Assembly (NCBI RefSeq): GCF_001039045.1
Contig: NZ_LFEE01000016.1
Span: 1-59,995 of the forward strand
DNA length: 59,995 bases
Direction of reading: 5' to 3'
Source of the DNA: Lactiplantibacillus herbarum
GTDB lineage: Bacteria > Bacillota > Bacilli > Lactobacillales > Lactobacillaceae
The position numbers and the translations under genes were made by a program. The stretch's first letter is position 1. Every line of letters starts with the position of its first letter. The notes below the pieces were generated by a model. That model had not been told where the DNA came from, did no database searches, and was given only the letters and a program-made list of their open reading frames with translations. Shown piece after piece: positions 27,326-35,729 of the stretch.

Positions 27326-27802
27326 CTACAGACTAAAAACACCTTTGTTGATTTTGATTCCAAGAGCATTTTCTACGATGTTACGAACAAATAGTAGATG
27401 TTTAGAATCTAAATTGTAGAACTTTACAAACCGTGTTAAATCAAAGTCGGATGGTTCAATTCCGGTAATATTAATATAATCCTTAAGCATAATGTAGTAA
27501 GCACCATTGTTAGCGCGTGCTTCAATCTTGCTATTGGAAACCATACTAGTATCTATAAGTGGTTCAATACTGTCGTCTAATAGGCAGTGATAAAATTCGT
27601 GACATTTAACAAATACAGGCGAGGCAACATTCTCGTTAATAAAAAATGTTCGAGTGAGAGGAATGGAGTTGCCTTTAATGTTATCAGGCAAGCCATTAGT
27701 GTAGTGATAAGTTATTCCGTAGTGGCTAATTAGACGATCTGGGTCCCACGTACCTAATGTCTGCATATCGGTTAACGCTTCGTCCAAAGTATCATAGATC
27801 AT
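27326..27802 (-). CDS. ImmA/IrrE-type metallopeptidase
   Basis: A 158-aa protein with the zinc motif HEFYH (in VKCHEFYHCLLDD) and a following EARANNGAYYIML segment that supplies the third ligand. In ICEBs1 and related phages such peptidases cleave the neighbouring repressor to induce excision. It lies 9 bp behind the CI-like repressor on the same strand, the expected arrangement. Confidence 0.85.
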   Translation of the reverse strand: MIYDTLDEALTDMQTLGTWDPDRLISHYGITYHYTNGLPDNIKGNSIPLTRTFFINENVASPVFVKCHEFYHCLLDDSIEPLIDTSMVSNSKIEARANNGAYYIMLKDYINITGIEPSDFDLTRFVKFYNLDSKHLLFVRNIVENALGIKINKGVFSL

Positions 27803-27811
27803 CTAATCACT

Positions 27812-28207
27812 TCATTTCTTGTCAGTTTTTTGCCCATCGTTACCATAGCCGCCAAATTTACGTAGGCGGTCTTGTCCTTCTTTACTGTTTAGGTAAGTTT
27901 CAAGTAAAGCTCGAATTGCTGTACGATCTTCATTTGAAAGTGCGTGATTTCGAGATGTGAGCATTGCTGACTCATTAACAATGTCTTCAACGTCAATATG
28001 TTTTGGTGCAGGATTATCCTCTTCACCAGTTAGCTCAGCAGTAGAGACACCAAGAACTGTAGCAACTTTCTGCAAGTTTTCAGTACTTGGATTTTGTTTT
28101 TTCCATTTATAAATAGCGTTTTTACCCAAACCGGCTTGATCATTTAGGCGTAGCAGACTAATTCCACGCTTACTAGCTAATTTTTTTACATTTTCGAACA
28201 GTGTCAT
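27812..28207 (-). CDS. CI-like phage repressor (HTH_3)
   Basis: A 131-aa protein. The ATG at 28207 is chosen because GGGAGAA precedes it; the longer frame to 28246 runs through the operator. The HTH covers about residues 5-60 (LASKRGISLLRLNDQAGLGKNAIYKWKK). The C-terminal part is a short helical dimerisation region without a Ser-Lys autoprotease domain, so control by the adjacent ImmA-type peptidase rather than RecA is likely. Confidence 0.85.
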   Translation of the reverse strand: MTLFENVKKLASKRGISLLRLNDQAGLGKNAIYKWKKQNPSTENLQKVATVLGVSTAELTGEEDNPAPKHIDVEDIVNESAMLTSRNHALSNEDRTAIRALLETYLNSKEGQDRLRKFGGYGNDGQKTDKK

Positions 28208-28237
28208 ATCAATATTCTCCCAGATACGACAAATTAA

Positions 28238-28276
28238 TTTAGACAATTATCTTGATTTATTTAGACAATTGTCTTA
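28238..28276. promoter_or_regulatory. Repressor operators O1 and O2
   Basis: Two copies of a palindrome: TTAGACAATTATCTTG (core 28241-28252) and TTAGACAATTGTCTTA (core 28263-28274). Centres are 22 bp apart, two helical turns. They lie directly upstream of the repressor gene, consistent with autoregulation. Confidence 0.75.
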
Positions 28277-28315
28277 TAGTTAATTCATCAAGTAATTAAG
28301 CAATATTAAACAGCT

Positions 28316-28352
28316 CTTACAAGAGGCAACTTTGGCGGGTCATTCTTGTAAG
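28316..28352. repeat. Inverted repeat between operators
   Basis: CTTACAAGA and TCTTGTAAG form a perfect 9-bp inverted repeat separated by 19 bases in the centre of the divergent promoter region. No T-run follows, so it is not a terminator. It may bind Cro or a host protein, or form an RNA hairpin in one of the leaders. Confidence 0.45.
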
Positions 28353-28363
28353 AACGTAACTTA

Positions 28364-28402
28364 TTGTCTTATTTAGTATGCCATTATTATAGACGATTGT
28401 CT
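28364..28402 (+). promoter_or_regulatory. Rightward early promoter with overlapping operator O3
   Basis: TTGTCT (28364-28369) and TTATAG (28387-28392) are 17 bp apart. The third operator TAGACGATTGTCTAAA (core 28391-28402) overlaps the -10 box, so repressor binding would block transcription toward cro. Confidence 0.6.
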
Positions 28403-28448
28403 AAATTAATGCAATAACTTGATTAAAAAATAACAAGGCGGTGACAGA

Positions 28449-28658
28449 ATGACTGAAGAAAAATTAATTGTTAGTGCCAGGGCTATCACTAACAAAATTA
28501 AAATTGGTTTACTTGAACGTGATATGAGTCAAGTTGAGTTAGCTAATTTGATTGGTGAAGGTGTACAGCAACTTAATCGTGCTATTCATGCGGATATGTC
28601 GCCTAAGTCAGTTGAGATCCGGCAGAAGATCTACAAAGTTTTAAACATTAAAGATTAA
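28449..28658 (+). CDS. Cro-like regulator
   Basis: A 69-aa HTH protein (MSQVELANLIGEGVQQLNRAIH) read divergently from the repressor. AAGGCGGTGA precedes the ATG. The size and position fit a Cro that competes for the TTAGACAATTGTCTAA operators. Confidence 0.8.
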   Translation: MTEEKLIVSARAITNKIKIGLLERDMSQVELANLIGEGVQQLNRAIHADMSPKSVEIRQKIYKVLNIKD

Positions 28659-28673
28659 AAAGGAAGGATTGCA

Positions 28674-29399
28674 ATGAATAAATTACAGCAGATTGAATAT
28701 AATGGCGACTTGATTTTAACGACTGAACAGTTAGCTAATTTTTACGAAACAACTGCAACGGCAATTAAGCAAAATTTCGCAAACAATAAAAACAAGTTCA
28801 TTGAAGGTAAGCATTTCTTTTGTTTACAAGGAAATCTCTTGAAGGAGTTTAAGGACAAGGTAGAAGATTTCGACCTTGTTGGTAAAAATGCAAATATTCT
28901 TTACTTGTGGACAAAACGAGGCGCAAGCCGTCATTCAAAAATGTTAGGTACTGACAAAGCATGGGATATGTTTGATGAATTAGAGGAAAACTATTTCAGT
29001 CCACAACAACAAATTAAATTGCCAACATCACCGCGTGAATTAGCAAAACTAGCACTTGATGCTAATGAGGAAACAAATGAACGATTAGACGGCGTTGAAC
29101 AGGACTTGCATAGCTTAAAAGAGGATCAAGTTATTGCCAATCCAGATTACGTTGCGTTGTCTCGTCGCATTAATCAGCGAGTATCAGAAGTTGGGCATAG
29201 TTTTGGAAGTATTACGCAAGAGCAGCGGGGCAAGTTATTCAAAGATATCAACGGTGGTGTTAAACAGATTGCTGGTGTTAGTTCACGGTCAATGCTGCGT
29301 AAGAAACATTATCAAATGGTAATGGACTACATCAACGACTGGGAACCATCAACAGCGACTAAGACGATTATTCGGCAGACTGCTTTAGACATTGAATAG
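28674..29399 (+). CDS. Phage antirepressor (ORF6N + ORF6C)
   Basis: A 241-aa protein. The N-terminal ORF6N domain (about residues 5-95, with GKHFFCLQGNLLKEF and LYLWTKRGASRHSKMLGT) precedes a linker and a C-terminal ORF6C domain (about 130-235) that is typical of Lactococcus/Lactobacillus phage antirepressors. It should counter the repressor in the lytic switch. The start is 15 bp after cro. Confidence 0.85.
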   Translation: MNKLQQIEYNGDLILTTEQLANFYETTATAIKQNFANNKNKFIEGKHFFCLQGNLLKEFKDKVEDFDLVGKNANILYLWTKRGASRHSKMLGTDKAWDMFDELEENYFSPQQQIKLPTSPRELAKLALDANEETNERLDGVEQDLHSLKEDQVIANPDYVALSRRINQRVSEVGHSFGSITQEQRGKLFKDINGGVKQIAGVSSRSMLRKKHYQMVMDYINDWEPSTATKTIIRQTALDIE

Positions 29400-29410
29400 A
29401 GGTGATTAAA

Positions 29411-29686
29411 ATGGCTGACACAGCTTTAGTTGAACATTATGACGATATTGCTAAGCAGGAGGCTCATGCGATATTAGCGCCATTACTTGAAAAGCTTAGC
29501 AGGGAATACCTGTTAGTTGATCGTGCAGCAGCATTTGAAATATTGTGCATGTCACGTTCGTATTTTGACACGTATGTTAAGGGACAACCACAAGTAAAGC
29601 TTATTGAGCGTCATATTCCCAATTCAGCTAAGACGTTCTACGAGCCAAACGAATTAAAACAAGCAGTTTTATCAATTATGGAATAA
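29411..29686 (+). CDS. Small DUF771/excisionase-like DNA-binding protein
   Basis: A 91-aa protein. The ATG at 29411 follows AGGTG; the GTG at 29402 is less likely. The C-terminal 55 residues contain a winged-helix-like segment (LLVDRAAAFEILCMSRSYFDTYVK, then a Phe-Tyr-x-Pro turn) like DUF771 and MerR-type excisionases. A role in excision or early regulation is plausible. Confidence 0.6.
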   Translation: MADTALVEHYDDIAKQEAHAILAPLLEKLSREYLLVDRAAAFEILCMSRSYFDTYVKGQPQVKLIERHIPNSAKTFYEPNELKQAVLSIME

Positions 29687-29692
29687 ATCAAA

Positions 29693-29711
29693 TACGCGGG
29701 CAGCGTCAATT
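29693..29711 (+). repeat. Second exact copy of the 19-mer found at 24056
   Basis: TACGCGGGCAGCGTCAATT, identical to 24056-24074 and on the same strand. ACGC and GCGT form a small inverted repeat within it. Similarity continues weakly for about 15 bases (ATAA..CTTG). It lies 27 bp before a 33-codon gene. A degenerate copy, CGCGGGTAGCGT, is at 40753-40764. Confidence 0.8.
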
Positions 29712-29738
29712 GATAACAGCTTGGATGGAGGAATAACA

Positions 29739-29840
29739 ATGATTGTATTACCAAATTGGGTAGCAACTGTGCTACTAACATGGGCGTTAACAGCGTTGTG
29801 GTGTAAGCGTCACGAAGTTAAAAATTGGTTTGGAATCTAG
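29739..29840 (+). CDS. 33-aa membrane peptide
   Basis: ATG preceded by GGAGG. The peptide has one hydrophobic helix with Trp residues at both edges (WVATVLLTWALTALW) and a basic tail (CKRHEVK). Function unknown; such peptides in early phage operons are common. Confidence 0.55.
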   Translation: MIVLPNWVATVLLTWALTALWCKRHEVKNWFGI

Positions 29841-29852
29841 GAGGCAAAACTA

Positions 29853-30317
29853 ATGCGTAATGAGGATGAAATTGATTTTGCGTTGGAACAGCGTAGTAAG
29901 GAAGCACAATGGGAAAAGATTGTGAAGGATGAGTCTGACTTGTTGAATTCCATTCGATACACAATCTATAAAAACAGTATTGCCAAGGAAGGCAGTAAGC
30001 AATATCGTAAATGCTTTTTAGATAAATTAGTTGAGCGTGGTATTAATTATTGGAATCCAAGAACAACTGATGATGGTAAGTGGCATTTCATGTTACTGGA
30101 ATTAGAGGGGTATACCGATGGAAAAATTAAAGTAGGCGACCGCGTGACTTATCCGACAGCCAAGTCAGTTGGACAAGTGTTGCTAAACGGTGGTGTAGGT
30201 ACAGTCGTTGCAATCAAGCCGGACTCATTTGGCAAGTCGTCACGGCAGATTGCAGTAGTTGAAAACAAAGGGCATCAATTCGATGTATTTGTCTCAGCGC
30301 TATCAGTAGTTAATTAA
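29853..30317 (+). CDS. Hypothetical early phage protein
   Basis: A 154-aa soluble protein. The first 90 residues are helical and charged. The last 60 (KVGDRVTYPTAKSVGQVLLNG...GTVVAIKP) look like a small SH3-like or KOW-like beta-barrel. GGAGG precedes the ATG. No function assigned. Confidence 0.65.
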   Translation: MRNEDEIDFALEQRSKEAQWEKIVKDESDLLNSIRYTIYKNSIAKEGSKQYRKCFLDKLVERGINYWNPRTTDDGKWHFMLLELEGYTDGKIKVGDRVTYPTAKSVGQVLLNGGVGTVVAIKPDSFGKSSRQIAVVENKGHQFDVFVSALSVVN

Positions 30318-30329
30318 GGAGTGATTCAA

Positions 30330-30500
30330 GTGCGAAGAGTACCACGAAAGCCATTTGAAATTTGGCTGGAACAACAAAATACCCAACACCGGGTGCAACC
30401 AGTGTCGGGTACGAGATTAGATATAAATCAAATCATTTTTCGAGTTAATGATACGCCCAAGCAATCACTTTTGCAACGGCTGTGGGGGTGGCTAGCATGA
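30330..30500 (+). CDS. 56-aa small protein, GTG start
   Basis: The GTG at 30330 follows AAGGAG. The product is basic with an amphipathic C-terminus (QSLLQRLWGWLA). The stop overlaps the next ATG (ATGA), so the two are translationally coupled. Function unknown. Confidence 0.5.
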   Translation: MRRVPRKPFEIWLEQQNTQHRVQPVSGTRLDINQIIFRVNDTPKQSLLQRLWGWLA

Positions 30501-30643
30501 AAGAAATGTATGAGTGGCATATTGCGATTGTTAAGGCATTGATTGACAGCATTTGGATTGGTGACACTGTATCACTGACTAAGCTGTATCGTCAATTAGA
30601 CTTTGACAACGAACAACTAAATAAACTACGGGGGCTTGCCTAA
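30497..30643 (+). CDS. 48-aa small protein
   Basis: Starts in the ATGA overlap with the previous gene and ends one base before the next ATG. The sequence is helical and acidic in its C-terminal half. Coupling on both sides supports it as a real gene. Function unknown. Confidence 0.5.
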   Translation: MKEMYEWHIAIVKALIDSIWIGDTVSLTKLYRQLDFDNEQLNKLRGLA

Positions 30644-31504
30644 ATGGATAACTCATTGATTAACTTGCCAGATTACACAGTAGAATATCAACCAGCACCA
30701 ATCATTATCAATAATTTGGAAGGATTGCAAGCGGCTATTGCGCAATATATATCGCGCTATTCTAATCTTGTAATCACTGAGGATAATGTCAAAGATACCA
30801 AGAACGTCCGAGCAGGACTAAACAAACTAAAGAAGGCACTAGACGAACGGCGCAAAGAAATTAAACGTGGGTATAACGAGCCTTTAGCAGCATTTGAAAA
30901 GGAAGTTAAGAAACTAGAAGCCAGTATTGATCTAGTTATTGATCCGATTGACGCTGGACTAGGTGAATTGGAAGAGCAACGCCGTGAGAAGCGTGAAACC
31001 GATGTGCGGGACTTGATTGCGGAGATGGCCCCAAACTATGGCGTAGAGATTGAGGTAATTGAATTTGATCCTCGTTGGCTGAATAAGACCATGACTAACA
31101 AACAGCTCACAAATGAGATTGCGTCAGTGATGACAACTATTAAGAATACTGCGGACAAGTTGGCTAATGACACATCGATGATTGAGCATTATGCCAAGGC
31201 CGTCGGTGTGGATTCGATTCCTTGGATTGACCAACTCAAACAAGGACAAGATGTTCAATACTTGCTAAAAGCAATTGATCGACAAGTTGAGATGGCTAAG
31301 GAACGTCAACGCCAACGGGAACTTGAGCAACAGGCTGCTGCGGAACATCAAAAGGAAACTAATTCCGGGAAGATTGTAGATACCAATACGGGTGAGGTAG
31401 TGTCATTGACTCGTACCTTGAAGATTACAGCGACCAAAGACAAAATGTGGGAACTTGCAACCTATATGAAAAAGAACGGAATCAAATTTGAAGCGGTGGA
31501 ATAA
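30644..31504 (+). CDS. DUF1351 protein, recombination-module associated
   Basis: A 286-aa protein with a long helical coiled-coil region (residues 45-120, rich in Lys/Glu/Arg) and a C-terminal segment KITATKDKMWELATYMKKNGIKFE that is typical of DUF1351. In Lactobacillus phages it sits immediately before single-strand annealing or Sak genes, as here, and is presumed to be part of the recombination apparatus. Confidence 0.75.
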   Translation: MDNSLINLPDYTVEYQPAPIIINNLEGLQAAIAQYISRYSNLVITEDNVKDTKNVRAGLNKLKKALDERRKEIKRGYNEPLAAFEKEVKKLEASIDLVIDPIDAGLGELEEQRREKRETDVRDLIAEMAPNYGVEIEVIEFDPRWLNKTMTNKQLTNEIASVMTTIKNTADKLANDTSMIEHYAKAVGVDSIPWIDQLKQGQDVQYLLKAIDRQVEMAKERQRQRELEQQAAAEHQKETNSGKIVDTNTGEVVSLTRTLKITATKDKMWELATYMKKNGIKFEAVE

Positions 31505-32167
31505 ATGAAATTTTATGAGGATGGAAAGATTCCAGAAATACCAAACATGTATTTTATCTATGGTGACGGCGGCACTGGCAAGACTAGTTTAATTAAACAA
31601 TTTACCGGGCATAAATTACTGTTCAGTTTCGATATGTCGAGCAACGTGCTTATTGGTGATAAAGATGTTGATGTTATTATTTTCGAACATGCTGACATGC
31701 CTCAAATTCAATCAATGGTTGAACAGGCCATTATGCGTGCTATACAAAACGCTAAATATCAGATTATTGCATTAGACAACATTACTGCATTACAGAACTT
31801 GGTACTAGAAAACATTGATAATGCTGCGAAGGACAACCGGCAGAATTATCAGAAGTTGCAACTATGGTTCCGTGACCTAGGCACCATCCTTAAAGAGAGT
31901 GGAAAGACCGTATTTGCGACTGCTCACCAATTAGATAATGGATCATCAGGTATTAGTGGCGAAGGTCGATTCCAAGCCGACTTGAACGAGAAGACGTTTA
32001 ACGCCTTTACGAGCATGTTTGATTTAGTTGGGCGTATCTATCTCAGTGGTGGTGAACGAATGATCGACATGGACCCAGAACAGGGCAACCATGCAAAGAA
32101 CCGAATTGACAATCGCAAGTTAATCAAAGCAGGCGAACTAATTAAACAAAATAAAGGGGATAAATAA
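31505..32167 (+). CDS. Sak4-like RecA-fold ATPase (AAA_24)
   Basis: A 220-aa ATPase with Walker A YGDGGTGKTS (about residue 22) and Walker B YQIIALDNI, followed by a sensor segment TVFATAHQL. The short length and lack of other domains fit the phage Sak4 single-strand annealing group rather than RecA. It lies directly before an SSB-like gene with which Sak4 proteins cooperate. Confidence 0.8.
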   Translation: MKFYEDGKIPEIPNMYFIYGDGGTGKTSLIKQFTGHKLLFSFDMSSNVLIGDKDVDVIIFEHADMPQIQSMVEQAIMRAIQNAKYQIIALDNITALQNLVLENIDNAAKDNRQNYQKLQLWFRDLGTILKESGKTVFATAHQLDNGSSGISGEGRFQADLNEKTFNAFTSMFDLVGRIYLSGGERMIDMDPEQGNHAKNRIDNRKLIKAGELIKQNKGDK

Positions 32168-32169
32168 CA

Positions 32170-32841
32170 ATGGCACTTTTTACAGTAGATTCAAGCAATA
32201 CTTTTGGTCAATCAGTTGAGGAAGCGGGAAAATACAACGTGGTCATCGCGTCTAGCTCTCAGTACAAGCAAAGCCAATCAACCAACAAGCCTATGGCAGT
32301 CTTCGATTATGAGGTTTTGGACGGCCAGTATAAAGGCGGCATGATCCGCTTTGACAACGAAATCTGGGATGGCACGACCGAGGATAAAGCTAAGCTTTCT
32401 GCCAAACGCTTCAGCACGATTGCAGTAGCCTTAGGCGCCCAAAATGGTTCGGCCTTTGATTCCATTGAACAATTCGTCAATCAAGCTGTAGGTAACAAGT
32501 TGGCAATTACAGTGGATTGGGAAGTTGGAAACAACGGAAAAATCTATCTAACTGTTAAGGGTTACGAACCATACATGCAAGATGGTAGTAAGCCTAATGG
32601 GGTACGACGTCCTGAGGGTCAACAAGGTGGCAGCAGTACCGGGGGCTTTGGTAGTCAATCAAGTAGTGGCTTTGGTAGTAATCAAAATAGTTCTAACAGT
32701 GGTTTTGGTGCTCCAAGCGGTCAGCCGAGCGGAGGCTTCGGTAATCAATCAGGTAATACCGGGACTACGACTAATAATCCAAGATCTGAATATAATGGCG
32801 GGCAACCATTTGATCAGGTGCCCAACGGCATGCCCTTTTGA
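32170..32841 (+). CDS. DUF669-type phage single-strand DNA-binding protein
   Basis: A 223-aa protein. Residues 1-140 are a DUF669-like OB-fold region, followed by a Gly/Ser/Gln-rich disordered tail with repeated GFG units. The last residues FDQVPNGMPF recall the acidic DDDLPF tip through which SSBs recruit partners. Its position after Sak4 supports an SSB role. Confidence 0.78.
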   Translation: MALFTVDSSNTFGQSVEEAGKYNVVIASSSQYKQSQSTNKPMAVFDYEVLDGQYKGGMIRFDNEIWDGTTEDKAKLSAKRFSTIAVALGAQNGSAFDSIEQFVNQAVGNKLAITVDWEVGNNGKIYLTVKGYEPYMQDGSKPNGVRRPEGQQGGSSTGGFGSQSSSGFGSNQNSSNSGFGAPSGQPSGGFGNQSGNTGTTTNNPRSEYNGGQPFDQVPNGMPF

Positions 32842-32899
32842 TTGGGAGAGACTAAGTGCCAAGTTGCAGAATAGTTCAACCTTGCATGGGAGTGATTAG

Positions 32900-33598
32900 A
32901 TGCAACGCTCACGAACGCAGCTAATCGAGGACGATGGACAATACTACTTGGTCACGATGCTTGATGAGAAGCCTAATCTTGATCATATCGAGACAGTGAG
33001 CGGGACGACTGGACAATTCTATATGGACTGGGAGCTAGCTGATATACGGAAAGCTAGACCGCAACAACGGCGACTATTCTTTGCTCTGCTGAGCGATATC
33101 TATACATGGTCGGGAATGCCAACGGATTTTCTAAAGAATCTATTCTATCTGCAATACGAAGCGTTCACATTTGGCAAGCATATTAGTCTCTCAGACGTCA
33201 CTACGTCCTCCGTGAGTGATGCTAATGTGCTCCTTGACCTAGTTATCGACTTCATGTTTGAGTGGCACGTACCGTTCAAGAAGGGCTATGAGCTATTACC
33301 TCGTGATCAAGAGTATTACTTGTTTCAGTGTTGCCGTCACCGTGTCTGTATGATCTGTGGTAATCGTGCTGATATCCATCATGTAGTTGGGTCAACGATT
33401 GGCTCGGGTGGCGATAGGACTAAGGTCGACCATTCAGAACGTTATGTCATGGCATTGTGCCGGAAGCATCACGGTGAGATTGAACAGATTGGACCAGATA
33501 AGTTCAGCGCTAAGTACCATGTACCAGTAGATGGGATAAAACTAGATAAAGAAACATTAAAACGAATTGGCTTGAAAGGTAAATACAGCAGTGACTAA
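32900..33598 (+). CDS. Putative HNHc nuclease
   Basis: A 232-aa protein. The C-terminal part contains CMICGNRADIHHV and ALCRKHHGEIEQIG, with two CxxC/CxxH zinc knuckles and the His pair of an HNH site. This type is common between the SSB and the replication initiator in Lactobacillus and Lactococcus phages. The first 140 residues are a helical domain of unknown role. Confidence 0.8.
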   Translation: MQRSRTQLIEDDGQYYLVTMLDEKPNLDHIETVSGTTGQFYMDWELADIRKARPQQRRLFFALLSDIYTWSGMPTDFLKNLFYLQYEAFTFGKHISLSDVTTSSVSDANVLLDLVIDFMFEWHVPFKKGYELLPRDQEYYLFQCCRHRVCMICGNRADIHHVVGSTIGSGGDRTKVDHSERYVMALCRKHHGEIEQIGPDKFSAKYHVPVDGIKLDKETLKRIGLKGKYSSD

Positions 33599-33639
33599 TA
33601 CACCGGGTGGGTGGAATGCCCATGATTGGAGGAACTGAT

Positions 33640-34346
33640 ATGACGAAAAAAGTTGAAAGACCAAACTATTACGCCATTATTCCCGCAAGTGTTAGGTATG
33701 ACAATAACCTTCCGGGAAAAGCGTCATTATTGTATGGCGAGATAACAGCCTTATGTAATCAAAAAGGGTATTGCTGGGCAAGTGATAGCTACTTTGCAGA
33801 TTTGTATGGTGTGGCTAAGTCAACAATTCAAACGTGGTTAAAGGCGCTAGAAATCAATGGTCATATTTCACGTGATGTAATTTATAAAGAGGGTACACTT
33901 GAAATCGAGCATAGGTATATCAGAATTTCGGTTGGGGGATACCTAAAAACCAGATTACCCCTACACTGAAAAACCAGAGAGATAATAATACAAGTATTAA
34001 TACTACAGTTAATAATACAAGTAATAAAGAACATAGTACGGCAGACGCCGAACAATTCGATTGGAAAACTGTCATTGATTATCTTAACCAGAAAGCAGAC
34101 AAACATTTCAAACACACTGATGCTAATAAACGATTGATTATTGCACGTTATAAAGACGGTGGATTTACTGTTGACGAGATGAAAAAAGTTATTGATAACC
34201 AGTGCGCTAAGTGGTTGAACAATCCTGAAATGAATCAATACTTGCGTCCAGTGACTTTATTTCAAGCATCTAAGTTTGAAGGTTATCTCAATGACCAGTC
34301 AGTAAACAACCGGCAACCGCAATCACGAGAGGACTGGTTTGGATAA
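33640..34346 (+). pseudogene. Phage replication initiation protein, frameshifted
   Basis: An ATG at 33640 with GGAGGA upstream opens a winged-helix domain (NYYAIIPASVRYDNNLPGKASLLYGEITAL..., wHTH to about residue 100) that ends at 33969. The rest of the protein, an Asn/Thr linker and the phage conserved C-terminal domain (VIDYLNQKADKHFKHTD through KFEGYLN), is in the -1 frame from about 33933 to 34346. Full-length relatives read through. The shift falls in a GGGGG (33934-33938) or AAAAA (33945-33949) run. Mutation, sequencing error or recoding are all possible; neither run is a good -1 slippery site. Confidence 0.72.
33984..34023 (+). repeat. AATAATACAAGTA direct repeats, possible replication origin
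   Basis: AATAATACAAGTA occurs at 33984-33996 and 34011-34023 in an AT-rich stretch within the replication gene. Origins of many siphoviruses lie inside the initiator gene. The same bases encode an Asn/Thr linker, so low-complexity coding is an equally good explanation. Confidence 0.3.
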
Positions 34347-35131
34347 TGGAAAACGTAACGAAACTATTCAATCAAGCCACGATTAAAAAAGTAGTAGCGG
34401 CTAGAGGCATTGACACGAATAAGTTGCCAACTAAAGAAGAATTGGATCATCAAACGATTGATAGAGCTAATGCGGGCATAATTGCTAATCGGAAACGGTA
34501 TTACTATCGTATGTCAGTCTGGTCCGGAGGTGTGCCATTACGATTTAGCTTTAATGATTGGCAGGTTGATAAACAGCCTAATCAAGCTAAAGCTAGAGAG
34601 CTTGGCAATCAAGCATTTAAGTTAGCTAGGCAATTAGAGACTAACCAGTTCAACGTAGCACTTGCAGGCGGACCCGGCGTTGGCAAAACATCATTAGCGC
34701 TAGCAATTATGTATCAGCTAATGAGCGTAGGGCAGACAGCAATGTTTGTCTCAACAGCTGAGTTGCTACGACTGGTAAATGAGAAATACGAAGCACCGGA
34801 CGTACGTCAACGGTTACTATACGTTTTAAAAGACATGCAAAACGTTGATGTTCTAGTTTTAGACGACTTTGGTACTGAAGGCGGTAAGCCAACTGAAAAA
34901 GGGTTCTACAAGCCAGTACACAAAGATTTGCAGACACTGATGTATCAAGTGGCGAATTCTCGTTGCGATTTTGATCATAACGAAGTCAAACATATAACCA
35001 TCATTACGACTAACAACACACGTAAGCAATTAGAAAGTATGTACGACGGCAAAACAGTTGATCGTCTATATACTAAGGATACTAGCTGTCAATTGCTGTT
35101 TGACAACATGGAAGGAGTCAGAAGTGTATGA
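34346..35131 (+). CDS. DnaC-like helicase loader
   Basis: A 261-aa AAA+ ATPase starting in TAATG at the end of the initiator. Walker A is GGPGVGKTS (about residue 108), Walker B VLVLDDFG and sensor ITIITTNNT. An N-terminal region of about 90 residues would contact the host helicase. It loads host DnaB at the phage origin together with the (frameshifted) initiator. Confidence 0.85.
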   Translation: MENVTKLFNQATIKKVVAARGIDTNKLPTKEELDHQTIDRANAGIIANRKRYYYRMSVWSGGVPLRFSFNDWQVDKQPNQAKARELGNQAFKLARQLETNQFNVALAGGPGVGKTSLALAIMYQLMSVGQTAMFVSTAELLRLVNEKYEAPDVRQRLLYVLKDMQNVDVLVLDDFGTEGGKPTEKGFYKPVHKDLQTLMYQVANSRCDFDHNEVKHITIITTNNTRKQLESMYDGKTVDRLYTKDTSCQLLFDNMEGVRSV

Positions 35132-35310
35132 GTTGTGAATTATGTCATGATAGTAAAGTTGTTCAGCAACCACTTGGGAGTTATGGTTTCACGTTTGCCC
35201 CATGCCCGAATTGTACGAATGAGATACACGCTCATTACGAACAAGAGCTTGAAAGGAAGTTAGTCTATGGCGAGCAAAAATTGGTCGAAAGAGCTGGAAG
35301 TAATTCATAA
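35128..35310 (+). CDS. Small zinc-ribbon protein
   Basis: A 60-aa protein overlapping the loader by 4 bp. CELC and CPNC, 22 residues apart, form a zinc knuckle. A charged helical tail follows. Function unknown; such proteins commonly follow DnaC-like genes. Confidence 0.6.
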   Translation: MSCELCHDSKVVQQPLGSYGFTFAPCPNCTNEIHAHYEQELERKLVYGEQKLVERAGSNS

Positions 35311-35566
35311 GCTAGAAGCGAGATATGGCAGCATGGATAACGTACCTCCTAGCAAACTAGCTAACCTGCATAAGATGCCCGGAATTAAGGCCGTATCAGG
35401 CGATTACACGGAGATTACGCGCACCCAGTATAATGCCATTAAATTAGTCATGAAAGGCAAGCATGGTAAAACTAGGACGTCTCGGGAGCTAAAGCACAGT
35501 AACGTTTGGATTGATAGACGTATTCGCGCGATTGACGAGAACAAATACTACATTACGGAGGACTAA
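35267..35566 (+). CDS. Hypothetical small basic protein
   Basis: A 99-aa protein with AAGGAAG before the ATG, overlapping the previous gene by 44 bp in another frame. The C-terminal half (TRTQYNAIKLVMKGKHGKTRTSRELKHSN and following) looks like a homeodomain-like HTH. Function unknown. Confidence 0.6.
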   Translation: MASKNWSKELEVIHKLEARYGSMDNVPPSKLANLHKMPGIKAVSGDYTEITRTQYNAIKLVMKGKHGKTRTSRELKHSNVWIDRRIRAIDENKYYITED

Positions 35567-35680
35567 ATGCCTAAACACACTGAGAAGCGTTCAACGATTA
35601 AACGGAAGCACCGGCGCATGAAGGAGCATGCAGAGAAAGCGAAGAAAGCACAGCATGATAATCATCAAGGAACCAACTAA
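35567..35680 (+). CDS. 37-aa basic peptide, paralogue of 36172
   Basis: Starts immediately after the previous stop with GGAGG upstream. KHTEKRSTIKRKHRRMKEHAEK aligns with the peptide encoded at 36172, so the two are paralogues flanking the methylase gene. High Lys/Arg/His suggests nucleic acid binding. Confidence 0.55.
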   Translation: MPKHTEKRSTIKRKHRRMKEHAEKAKKAQHDNHQGTN

Positions 35681-35729
35681 CGAGGAACGCAAGCGGGCGT
35701 TTGAAGCGTTCGGGGAGGATTTAAAATGA
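35655..35729 (+). CDS. 24-aa linker ORF coupled to dam
   Basis: A short frame (MIIIKEPTNEERKRAFEAF...) that overlaps the preceding gene and ends in ATGA with the methylase start. It may be a translated coupling peptide or chance. Confidence 0.25.
   Translation: MIIIKEPTNEERKRAFEAFGEDLK

Noticed and set aside
32582-32899. 105-codon plus-strand ORF overlapping the SSB-like gene
   Set aside because: It reads the Gly-rich tail in another frame with a Val-rich product and lacks a ribosome site.
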